Positions 16,409 to 23,693 of a stretch of DNA of 44,126 bases are shown one piece after another. The notes under the pieces are model-generated. The model was not told the DNA's origin. It searched no databases and was given only the letters and a program-made list of their open reading frames with translations. This stretch comes from Candidatus Omnitrophota bacterium (lineage in GTDB: Bacteria; Omnitrophota; Gorgyraeia; Zapsychrales; Fredricksoniimonadaceae), in contig JABDFL010000006.1 of the NCBI GenBank assembly GCA_013286575.1, positions 793 to 44,918 of the forward strand, read 5' to 3'. Within the stretch, counting starts at the first letter, position 1. Each line of letters begins with the position of its first letter. A program made the translations under genes and the position numbers.

Positions 16409-16431
16409 AGAGCATATGTTATCACAAAAAA

Positions 16432-16446
16432 TAGTGCCCGGCACTA
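16432..16446. repeat. REP-like palindrome TAGTGCC-C-GGCACTA
   Basis: A perfect seven-base inverted repeat with a single-base centre, flanked by AAAAAA on the left and an AT-rich stretch on the right, 20 bases after the DoxX stop. It resembles the GC-core palindromes with A/T flanks seen as dispersed repeats in many bacteria. It may act as a weak terminator for doxX. Confidence 0.5.
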
Positions 16447-16465
16447 ATTATTAAACAACGCCCCC

Positions 16466-16900
16466 TTATTCTTTATTCCCTGATAATTTTGAATCAACGG
16501 AACAGCAGCCGGCGCCTACGATCAACAGGAAGATCAGGCTCACCAGCATGGTGAAATCCAGGCGGGATTCATGCACAGCGGGCCAAAAGCCTTTGTTGAG
16601 AAACATCGGGACCTTGGTTGATATGATGGCCACCGTAATATTGATGATCATGGGTATGGTGGAAATCCGCGTGAATAAACCGATCATTAAAAGGGCGCCG
16701 AAAATAATTTCAGACCCTCCGGAAAGATTCACCATCAGATGGGGCATCGGCAGGCCTATTTTGATAAAACGCCCTATCCCCAAGGTGTCCGGAAAAAGGA
16801 ATTTCTGGATACCTTCCACAAAAAAAACATATCCCACAATGAAACGGATAAGAACCGCTGCCGGCACTGATGACTGCAAATCCATAATTTTATTGATCAT
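16466..16900 (-). CDS. DoxX family membrane protein
   Basis: A 144-residue protein with four predicted membrane helices, of the DoxX/TQO small subunit-like family. The pattern LIRFIVGYVFFVEGIQKFLFP in helix 1 and the Gly-Gly-Ser-Glu followed by FGALLMIGLFTRI in helix 2 are typical. Members of this broad family take part in quinone-linked thiosulfate oxidation or in redox stress complexes, but many have no known substrate. GGAG precedes the start. It follows the TPR protein gene by 30 bases and probably shares its promoter. Confidence 0.85.
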   Translation of the reverse strand: MINKIMDLQSSVPAAVLIRFIVGYVFFVEGIQKFLFPDTLGIGRFIKIGLPMPHLMVNLSGGSEIIFGALLMIGLFTRISTIPMIINITVAIISTKVPMFLNKGFWPAVHESRLDFTMLVSLIFLLIVGAGCCSVDSKLSGNKE

Positions 16901-16930
16901 ATTATTTTCTCCTGTCTTATTTAAACGGTT

Positions 16931-17404
16931 TTATAATTTTTGTGCGGCTTCTTTAATATCTTCGCTTAGGTCTTCCAATTCCTCACGGCCGTCATTGCCA
17001 TAATTCTTAAGGGTTTCAACTTCCCGCATCGCGGCTTGAATGTAGGCCTCACCCAAATATTCGTGCGCTTCAGGAAATCTTGGCCGTAATTCCAGGGCTT
17101 TTTTATAATTGGCTATGGACTCATCGATCAAACCGATTTTCCTTTGGGCGTGGGCCAACATATTAAGGATATCCGGATTATCCGGATCCGCACTTAGGGC
17201 CTGTTCAAAAAGCGACAACGCCTTTTGAAAATCATTATTATTGTTGGCCTCAACCCCTTGGTCGTACAGCGATGCCACGGCCTTGTTTTGCGGCTGGTCA
17301 TTCCTTGCCATATCGGCCGGGCTTGTTTCGCTCGCGTAGGAAACATGACGCGGTACGATAAAACAAATTGCTGCTAACATCAAAACGGCAACCATTCGTT
17401 TCAT
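16931..17404 (-). CDS. exported TPR-repeat protein
   Basis: A 157-residue protein with a signal peptide ending near the Val-Ser-Tyr-Ala-Ser segment, then about two and a half tetratricopeptide repeats (residues 45-130): the units beginning SLYDQGVEANNNNDFQKALS, NMLAHAQRKIGLIDESIANY and HEYLGEAYIQ. It would act in the periplasm as a protein-protein scaffold. The ATG at 17404 is chosen because GGAGGTGAG lies directly before it; the open frame could start at a GTG six bases earlier, inside that ribosome binding site. It is preceded by a candidate response-regulator box at 17463-17480. Confidence 0.8.
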   Translation of the reverse strand: MKRMVAVLMLAAICFIVPRHVSYASETSPADMARNDQPQNKAVASLYDQGVEANNNNDFQKALSLFEQALSADPDNPDILNMLAHAQRKIGLIDESIANYKKALELRPRFPEAHEYLGEAYIQAAMREVETLKNYGNDGREELEDLSEDIKEAAQKL

Positions 17405-17446
17405 TCTCACCTCCGCATAGATGGTATTTAACTGACTTCTGGTTGT

Positions 17447-17480
17447 AGTATATCCGCAGATAATGACCGGAAGATGACCG
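17447..17480 (-). promoter_or_regulatory. candidate OmpR-family response-regulator box and -10 element for the TPR-doxX genes
   Basis: ATGACCG occurs twice at 17463-17469 and 17474-17480, an exact 11-base period, the spacing expected for tandem OmpR/PhoB-type binding. On the minus strand a TATACT (17452-17447) lies 10 bases downstream of the repeats, so the box replaces a -35 element, as in class II activation. The two-component genes end immediately upstream. Confidence 0.55.
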
Positions 17481-17504
17481 CAAGATTACATTTTTGTAAT
17501 CTTG
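17481..17504. repeat. 10-bp palindrome spanning the histidine kinase stop codon
   Basis: CAAGATTACA (17481-17490) and TGTAATCTTG (17495-17504) form a perfect 10-bp inverted repeat with a four-base loop; the kinase stop lies in the left arm. No T-run follows on either strand, so it is a weak terminator or an mRNA-stabilising hairpin rather than a typical terminator. Confidence 0.6.
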
Positions 17505-18925
17505 GAGAACTGCTGGAGAGGGATTTTAACGATAAAACTGCTGCCTTGGGCTGGCGAGCTTTCGACGCTGATGCTGCCTCCCATGGATAAAACCATGGAC
17601 TTAACAAAACTTAAACCCAATCCATGGCCGGGAGTTGAACGGCTGGATTCTACCCGGTAAAACTTCTCGAATATACGCGCCTGGGAATCTTCGGCTATGC
17701 CAATACCCGTATCTTTCACTAAAATAACCGCCTCACCTTTGTCCTCTCTGACTTCGAGACGAATGCTTCCCCTGCTTTCAGTAAATTTAATGGCATTATC
17801 CAAAAGATTGGCAATGACTCTCTGCAAACGTGACGCATCCGCCAAAACAACAATCGGATGCAATGGGCCTTTAAATTCTAAACTGATCCCTTTGTCTTGG
17901 GCTACGGGTAAGAATATTTCATATCCTTGACGGGCAAGAGCGACAACATCAATGGATGCCTGGTCAGGCTTCTTCAAACCGGCATCAGCCTCGGCCATCT
18001 CCAGCATCGTGTTTATCATTTGCGCCAGCCTGTCGCATTCTTCCACAATAGTGCCGACGGATTCCCGGTATTGTTCGATGTCCTTCTTGCCTAAGGTCGA
18101 CTCTGCCAGGCCCCGTATGCGCGTCAAGGGAGTGCGCAGGTCATGCGCAATATTATCAGTCACCTCTTTGAGGCCCGTCATCAACTGCTCAATGCGGTCG
18201 AGCATATAATTAAAAGTTTCTGCCAAATCTTCGATCTCTTCTCCCTCATTGCCCAACGCAACTCTACGCTTGATATCCCCCTGCCCGATATTCCAGGCTG
18301 TTGAGGTTATGCGTCGAACACCCTTCATCGATTTTTGCGCTTCTATCCAGCTTAAAATAATACCGCATAATAACAAAATAAAGACCGACCCTAAAAACAC
18401 CTTGCTGTAAATCTTTGCTAATTCCTCTTCATCCTTCATGGGCCTGCCAATTTGCACAACATACCTGCCTTCATCAACCCATTGTGAAAGGATGCGTATT
18501 TGATAAGGCCTGTCTCGGGGAGAGAGTGTGTGAAAGCCGGCCTGGCCCTCTGCTGCCATTGATGCCCACCGGCTTAATATGGGAAAATTCAAACAAGGCC
18601 ATTTCAAGGGATCAGAGGTAACAACGATATTCAACTGGGGGGTCAACATTCTGTAAAAAATCCTGTTGGTCCCTTCTTCTTCTATCCCTTCACGGATGTC
18701 CAATTTGACCTGGTCCAGGCCCTGGGATAGAAATTCTTTGTCAATCTTGTCTGTCGCGGCCGATAATTCACGGTCAACAACGTGTACCAGGCTCGCCACC
18801 AAAATCTTATAGCTGATGAAGAATATGATAATTAAGGAAAGGACAAACAAGATGGCATACCAGAGAGTGAGACGAAAAGCAAAGGTACCCAAGAGGCTAT
18901 TCTTTTTCTTCAATGACATAACCAA
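17486..18925 (-). CDS. sensor histidine kinase with HAMP domain
   Basis: A 479-residue membrane kinase, partner of the response regulator encoded just upstream. Layout: helix 1 (about 14-38), a periplasmic sensor region of about 140 residues, helix 2 (about 180-200), HAMP, the HisKA phospho-acceptor in DNIAHDLRTPLTRIRG near residue 265, then the ATPase domain with N-box LANLLDNAIKFTE, G1 DTGIGI and G2 GHGLGLSF. The organisation is that of the CusS/heavy-metal or QseC type, but the signal cannot be read from sequence. It overlaps the regulator gene by 29 bases. Confidence 0.92.
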   Translation of the reverse strand: MVMSLKKKNSLLGTFAFRLTLWYAILFVLSLIIIFFISYKILVASLVHVVDRELSAATDKIDKEFLSQGLDQVKLDIREGIEEEGTNRIFYRMLTPQLNIVVTSDPLKWPCLNFPILSRWASMAAEGQAGFHTLSPRDRPYQIRILSQWVDEGRYVVQIGRPMKDEEELAKIYSKVFLGSVFILLLCGIILSWIEAQKSMKGVRRITSTAWNIGQGDIKRRVALGNEGEEIEDLAETFNYMLDRIEQLMTGLKEVTDNIAHDLRTPLTRIRGLAESTLGKKDIEQYRESVGTIVEECDRLAQMINTMLEMAEADAGLKKPDQASIDVVALARQGYEIFLPVAQDKGISLEFKGPLHPIVVLADASRLQRVIANLLDNAIKFTESRGSIRLEVREDKGEAVILVKDTGIGIAEDSQARIFEKFYRVESSRSTPGHGLGLSFVKSMVLSMGGSISVESSPAQGSSFIVKIPLQQFSKITKM

Positions 18926-19574
18926 AGCCTCTGACCGTATGGAGCAGTTTTCTTTTGAAAGAACGGTCGATTTTATCCCTTAACCGGCACACGCGCGCTT
19001 CGATGATATTGGTTTGCGGATCGAAATTATAGTCCCAGACATGTTCCATGATCATGGTCTTTGAAACCACCCTGCCGGCATTGCGCATAAGGTATTCCAA
19101 GAGGACAAACTCGCCTTGCTGCAGGATTATTTCTTTTTGCCCCCGGAAGACTTTACGGCCCAGCATATCGAGCTTAAGGTCAGCTATTTCTAAGGTGGTG
19201 GTCTCTGGATTTAAACTGGTCCTGCGGATAATGGCTTGGACTCTTGCTAAAAGTTCTGTGAAAGCAAAGGGTTTGACAAGGTAATCGTCCCCTCCTGCCT
19301 GTAACCCTTTGACTTTGTCGTCGACAGAATTCCTGGCGCTCAACACAATGACCGGAGTCAAAATCTTTTTTTGCCGCAAACGGTTGATTAAACTCAAACC
19401 ATCGAGTTTAGGCAACATGATGTCCACAATAGCAAGATCATGATCTTCCTCTGTCGCAAAATGCAAGCCATCCTCGCCATTGGCCGCATGATTAACAGTG
19501 TATCCCGCCTGCTTTAAGCCTTTAAGGATGAACGATGCTATCTGATCATCATCTTCGACTAAAAGGATTTTCAT
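18897..19574 (-). CDS. OmpR-family response regulator
   Basis: A 225-residue two-domain regulator. The receiver domain has the acidic pair in LLVEDDDQIA, the phospho-acceptor aspartate in LAIVDIMLPKLDG near residue 51, and the conserved lysine in VKPFAFTEL. The winged-helix DNA-binding domain covers about 125-223, ending in LLHTVRGFGYVIEEKE. It is similar to CusR/CopR-type regulators. It starts two bases after the DUF6941 stop and overlaps the kinase gene. Likely target: the direct repeats at 17463-17480. Confidence 0.94.
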   Translation of the reverse strand: MKILLVEDDDQIASFILKGLKQAGYTVNHAANGEDGLHFATEEDHDLAIVDIMLPKLDGLSLINRLRQKKILTPVIVLSARNSVDDKVKGLQAGGDDYLVKPFAFTELLARVQAIIRRTSLNPETTTLEIADLKLDMLGRKVFRGQKEIILQQGEFVLLEYLMRNAGRVVSKTMIMEHVWDYNFDPQTNIIEARVCRLRDKIDRSFKRKLLHTVRGFGYVIEEKE

Positions 19575-19578
19575 CTTC

Positions 19579-19974
19579 CTATCGCTTTTCCCTTATAAAA
19601 AGAGGCAAGGATGCTTCGTTCCTGCCATCGACAGCCAAATCAATGGAATATTCGCCATAGTTGTCCAGTTTCAACATTTGAAGATTCAGCACCAGATTGG
19701 CTGACCCTGACCTTTGATCATCGGGGAAATTGATATTGATCTTGCCGTCCGCTGTCGGAATGAGGTGTTTGCCGTCCAAATCAACAAAATTGACAGAGAC
19801 CCTGTGTTCCCCTCTTTCCATATTCTGAAATCTGATCCTTAAGGCTATTGAGCATTGAGGATAGACCGCAGGCATATTGGCCATCCAAATCGTGTCAAAT
19901 GCGCCAAGCACGCTTAATTTCCCCGCCACATCAACCGTTGCCGCATCACATAAAGAAAACACTTCTATATTCAT
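19579..19974 (-). CDS. DUF6941 family protein
   Basis: A 131-residue protein, likely a beta-sandwich, with the pattern of the DUF6941 family: the Cys-Asp-Ala-Ala opening, GKLSVLGAFDTIWM, and a C-terminal GEYSIDLAVDG. The function is unknown. The ATG at 19974 with AAGGAAG upstream is preferred to the GTG at 20019, which would add a basic 15-residue extension. It is the first gene ahead of the two-component pair, and its stop is directly before the regulator start, so all three are probably co-transcribed. Confidence 0.75.
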   Translation of the reverse strand: MNIEVFSLCDAATVDVAGKLSVLGAFDTIWMANMPAVYPQCSIALRIRFQNMERGEHRVSVNFVDLDGKHLIPTADGKININFPDDQRSGSANLVLNLQMLKLDNYGEYSIDLAVDGRNEASLPLFIREKR

Positions 19975-20076
19975 ATTTTTAAGCTTCCTTGCCCTTTCCC
20001 TGCCTGCCTTGACAGACACCTAACTATATGGCACACTTTGAACGTAGGCAGTTAAAACACCTTGGAGGGGTTCAAA

Positions 20077-20262
20077 ATGACACCACATTCATTGGCTGCT
20101 AAAACAAACCGTAAACTGAAATACATCCGTTTTAAAACCTATCGCAGTATTAAAACCGCATCGCATCGATTAAAAACTTTCTTTTTTGATCCCAATGATA
20201 TAGCCCCCGGTGATGACTTCCCTATCGGGCCATTAATGTTCTTAGAGCCAAAAAGCAAATAA
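20077..20262 (+). CDS. basic 61-residue hypothetical protein
   Basis: A small protein with a strong GGAGGGG ribosome binding site seven bases before the ATG at 20077. The first 40 residues are rich in Lys and Arg (for example KTNRKLKYIRFKTYRSIKTA); the C-terminal third is acidic to neutral and ends FLEPKSK. There is no signal peptide or membrane helix. It stands alone between the divergent DUF6941 gene and a palindromic terminator. A nucleic-acid-binding role would fit the charge pattern but is a guess. Confidence 0.6.
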   Translation: MTPHSLAAKTNRKLKYIRFKTYRSIKTASHRLKTFFFDPNDIAPGDDFPIGPLMFLEPKSK

Positions 20263-20280
20263 CCGCCAGGAATAGTTTTC

Positions 20281-20318
20281 AAAAAAGGGGGGCAGTATAT
20301 ACTGTCCTCTTTTTTATA
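20281..20318. terminator. bidirectional palindromic terminator between the 61-residue gene and the PIN toxin
   Basis: An A6 run and GGGGGGCAGTAT face ATACTGTCCTC and a T6 run, pairing with two G-T positions and one bulge. It ends both the plus-strand 61-residue gene and the minus-strand PIN gene, whose stop (20314-20316) lies inside it. Its core resembles those of the elements at 3211-3244 and 21015-21050. Confidence 0.75.
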
Positions 20319-20709
20319 AGCGCAAAAAATCACTCGGTGAAAGTATTTTAACCTTCTTAAAATGTTTTAAAGTCAAAAGATCGCTGTCTCCTGAAACAAT
20401 ATAATCTGCCTTTGCACACACCGCACATTCAAGAATGCGATTATCATCAGGGTCATCTTTAATAACATTGATCTTTTCTGTCACAATCACAAGTTCAGTA
20501 ATTTCAGAAAGTTCATGAATGGTCTGCTGGATAAAAGATACCGGCGCCCGAAACTTCTTACTGACTAAAACTTCAGCCAGTTCTTTAAGAATGTCCTGAG
20601 AGATAACAATTTTTATTTTTCCGGATATCCCCATTTCCAAAACATCACGGCTTTTGCCGCCGAACATAATCGCCGAAATAAGGACATTTGTGTCTAAGAC
20701 AACCTTCAC
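20314..20709 (-). CDS. PIN-domain toxin (COG1569-type putative ribonuclease)
   Basis: A 131-residue PIN-fold protein. The acidic active site is visible as LDTNVLISA (first Asp), the Glu in LKELAEVL, and DDPDDNRILECA followed by ADYIVSGDSDLL. PIN toxins cleave RNA with Mg2+. It follows a ribbon-helix-helix antitoxin gene by three bases, which defines a type II toxin-antitoxin pair. All catalytic acids seem intact. The target RNA cannot be predicted. Confidence 0.9.
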   Translation of the reverse strand: MKVVLDTNVLISAIMFGGKSRDVLEMGISGKIKIVISQDILKELAEVLVSKKFRAPVSFIQQTIHELSEITELVIVTEKINVIKDDPDDNRILECAVCAKADYIVSGDSDLLTLKHFKKVKILSPSDFLRL

Positions 20710-20712
20710 AGG

Positions 20713-20955
20713 CTAGGCTTTCCTGCGGCGATAACTGGAAATCGCATCGGTGACATCTTTTTCTTTCAGGCCAAGGCTTTTAATATGTTTTGCAGCTGTT
20801 TGAAAAATCCCTTTCCAGGTGCGCTTGCGAAGTATGTACGCACGCGCCGCCTCCCTGATAAATTCCGACCGGGTGCGTGCTTCCTCATGACTGACCGCAT
20901 CAATGTCTTTTAAAAGCTCATCCGAAAAAGAAATATTAACTGTCTGTGTTTTCAT
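20713..20955 (-). CDS. ribbon-helix-helix antitoxin
   Basis: An 80-residue protein. The N-terminal 45 residues are a CopG/RHH DNA-binding domain (VNISFSDELLKDIDAV, then ARTRSEFIREAARAYI); the C-terminal Lys/Arg-rich tail would wrap the PIN toxin. GGAGG lies before the ATG. It should repress its own promoter through the palindrome at 20977-20995. Confidence 0.88.
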   Translation of the reverse strand: MKTQTVNISFSDELLKDIDAVSHEEARTRSEFIREAARAYILRKRTWKGIFQTAAKHIKSLGLKEKDVTDAISSYRRRKA

Positions 20956-20973
20956 GATTTTACCTCCACTACA

Positions 20974-21002
20974 AGTATATACAAAGTTTGTATATTAGGC
21001 AA
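20974..21002 (-). promoter_or_regulatory. autoregulated promoter and operator of the toxin-antitoxin pair
   Basis: On the minus strand TTGCCT (21002-20997), a 17-base spacer and TATACT (20979-20974). A perfect 9-bp palindrome, ATATACAAA-G-TTTGTATAT (20977-20995), covers the spacer and the -10 box, the usual site for RHH antitoxin repression. Confidence 0.8.
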
Positions 21003-21014
21003 GATTTTTGAGGC

Positions 21015-21050
21015 AAAAAGGGGACAATGTATACTGCCCCCTTTTTTTAT
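21015..21050. terminator. palindromic terminator after osmC
   Basis: An A5-GGGG arm and a CCCC-T7 arm around a centre with ACAATGTATACTGC. It contains the osmC stop (21047-21049) and lies just upstream of the antitoxin promoter. Third member of the GGGGAC-type palindrome family in this window. Confidence 0.75.
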
Positions 21051-21469
21051 ACCAGTTTTGCATCCATGGTGATTTTGGCGTTCAGTAGCCTTGAAATGGG
21101 GCAACCTGCCTTGGCGGCATTGGCCGCTTTTTCAAAAGAAGCCTGGTCTGCGCCCGGGACCTTGGCCCTGACCTCCAGATTCACCTCAGTGACTGTCCAT
21201 CCCTGTTCAAGCTTCTCAAAATTCACTGTTGCTGAAGTTTCGATCTTGTCCGCCTTCAAGCCTGCATTACCCAACTGAACCGATAAGGCCATGGAAAAAC
21301 AGCCTGCATGGGCCGCACCGATAAGCTCTTCGGGATTTGTCCCCTTCCCGCCTTCAAAACGGCTTACAAATCCGTAAGGTGCATTAGAAAGCACCCCGCT
21401 TTCGGTCGAAATACTCCCCAATCCCGACTTCAAATCTCCCATCCATACTGCCGAAGCTTTCTTTTTCAT
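21047..21469 (-). CDS. OsmC family peroxiredoxin
   Basis: A 140-residue OsmC/Ohr-fold protein that reduces organic hydroperoxides using two cysteines, visible here as HAGCFSMA (about residue 57) and KAGCPISRLL (about residue 123). The GTNPEELIGAAHAGCFS segment is typical of the OsmC rather than the Ohr branch. AAGGAGAT precedes the start. It is transcribed after the two-helix membrane protein gene, 68 bases upstream, and ends in a strong terminator. Confidence 0.93.
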   Translation of the reverse strand: MKKKASAVWMGDLKSGLGSISTESGVLSNAPYGFVSRFEGGKGTNPEELIGAAHAGCFSMALSVQLGNAGLKADKIETSATVNFEKLEQGWTVTEVNLEVRAKVPGADQASFEKAANAAKAGCPISRLLNAKITMDAKLV

Positions 21470-21537
21470 GACGATCTCCTTAAGATGATGAATGCGTTTC
21501 CCTCGCTGCTCTTACTGCTTTATCCGTAATCCCTCCC

Positions 21538-21723
21538 TTACTTTGAAGCTTTAAACATCCATAGGGATAGCAACAATAGCAATATAGTGACGCCAAAACT
21601 AAGCCAAATAGGAAGAGCGTACCCTGCAATTGTTACATCAAACTTCAAAATCACCCTTAGAAGATGAATAACACCTACTATAAGAAAAATCGTCCCTGCA
21701 ACTCTTAGCGCTGTATCTTTCAT
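21538..21723 (-). CDS. 61-residue two-helix membrane protein
   Basis: A small protein with two hydrophobic segments (about 8-28 and 34-56) separated by a short polar loop, and a short charged tail FKASK. AGGAGGGA lies just before the ATG. It resembles small proteins often found near OsmC or stress genes in this kind of genome, but no family is assigned. It is co-directional with osmC. Confidence 0.75.
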   Translation of the reverse strand: MKDTALRVAGTIFLIVGVIHLLRVILKFDVTIAGYALPIWLSFGVTILLLLLSLWMFKASK

Positions 21724-21771
21724 TTGTCCCTCCTAACGGCCGCAGGTCCTATCTCGGCCTTAAAAGTAAAG

Positions 21772-21777
21772 TATAAT
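21772..21777 (+). promoter_or_regulatory. -10 box of the structured RNA locus
   Basis: A perfect TATAAT whose last base is six bases from the first base of the 26-bp closing stem, so transcription would start almost exactly at the stem base. The -35 region (about 21749-21754, CTATCT) is poor. Confidence 0.5.
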
Positions 21778-21782
21778 TGCGT

Positions 21783-21977
21783 GTCTATTCGGCCATTGTG
21801 TTTTCTTCGAAGGTAGTAGAAGGCTGCTTGGGCATGGTCCGCGAACGTTCAGTTCGACACCAAGCCAACCCCCAATGTCGAGCAAGCAACAGGGAATCTG
21901 CAGCCTGGGTACTAGCGATGCCGCACCGCAGGGTGCGGCGAGCGTGCCTGAGAAGAGAACACAATGGCCGAATAGAC
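21783..21977 (+). ncRNA. candidate 195-nt structured RNA, 6S-like architecture
   Basis: The ends 21783-21808 and 21952-21977 pair over 26 base pairs; the only non-Watson-Crick position is a U-G pair in plus-strand RNA, but would be A-C in minus-strand RNA, favouring the plus strand. Inside are a stem TAGTA/TACTA plus GGCTGC/GCAGCC (21814-21827 with 21900-21914), an apical hairpin CGAAC-GTTCA-GTTCG (21842-21856), and on the 3' side a hairpin GCCGCACC-GCAG-GGTGCGGC (21920-21939). A long closing stem, an internal bubble with a 3'-side hairpin, and an apical arm in about 195 bases recall 6S RNA. No conserved tmRNA, RNase P or SRP RNA motif is seen. A MITE is the alternative, but no target duplication is visible. 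Confidence 0.45.
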
Positions 21978-22022
21978 CTGCTATGGCAAATAGTAGCATG
22001 CAAGGTAGAAAACGGTCAATCC

Positions 22023-22601
22023 CTATTCTTCCATGAGACGTTTTTTGTCGTAGATCATGCTGTCGCGGGAGTATTCGGCGATTTTGAGATTGCCGGTGTC
22101 CATGCGGATGGCGTCTTCGGGGCAGACTTCCACACAAAAGCCGCAGTAAACGCATTTGCCTAAGTCCAGGATGAACTCAGAAGGGTATTTTTCGATATTG
22201 GGATCAGGGTGTTCAGCCGCGGTGATTTCGATGCATCTGGCCGGACAGACCGTCTCACACATCATGCACGCCACACATCGGGGAGAGCCGTCTTCGCGCT
22301 TGGTCAGGCGATGGCGGGTCCTTAAACGTGAGGACAAAGGCCGCGGCATTTCCGGGTACTGGTACGTAACAGCGCCTTTAGTGCCCTTGGCTATGCCAAA
22401 CAGATGAAGGATGTGAAAGGTCACATTGTAAAAGAAATGTTTGGAGGTCAAATAAATGCCGCTGATCAGCATCGGGAGATAGGTGTTTTCCCACCAGTTT
22501 AATTCCCGTCGGTTGGATTGCTTCCACGAACGCTTCATTTGGGAAACACGCAATGCGGCAAAAGGGCCTTTGGGATCAAAATATTTGTCCAGATTTTCCA
22601 T
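22023..22601 (-). CDS. nuoI: NADH-quinone oxidoreductase subunit I
   Basis: A 192-residue ferredoxin-like subunit carrying two 4Fe-4S clusters (N6a and N6b) through CVACMMCETVCP and CVYCGFCVEVCP. The N-terminal 80 residues include the amphipathic membrane-associated helix. It ends the nuoA-I block; nuoH stops six bases upstream. Confidence 0.97.
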   Translation of the reverse strand: MENLDKYFDPKGPFAALRVSQMKRSWKQSNRRELNWWENTYLPMLISGIYLTSKHFFYNVTFHILHLFGIAKGTKGAVTYQYPEMPRPLSSRLRTRHRLTKREDGSPRCVACMMCETVCPARCIEITAAEHPDPNIEKYPSEFILDLGKCVYCGFCVEVCPEDAIRMDTGNLKIAEYSRDSMIYDKKRLMEE

Positions 22602-22607
22602 ATTTTT

Positions 22608-23689
<1,082 letters not shown>

Positions 23690-23693
<4 letters not shown>

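Noticed and set aside
20029-20050. Sigma-54 promoter before the 61-residue gene (TGGCAC with TTGAAC)
   Set aside because: The GG to GC spacing is wrong and the GC element is missing.
21783-21977. Integron attC site or RNase P/tmRNA/SRP RNA
   Set aside because: No attC core sites, no RNase P or SRP signature sequences and no tmRNA tRNA-like ends were seen.
21785-22163. Several open frames across the structured RNA locus
   Set aside because: They have no ribosome binding site and overlap the inverted repeats and nuoI; composition is explained by the RNA fold.
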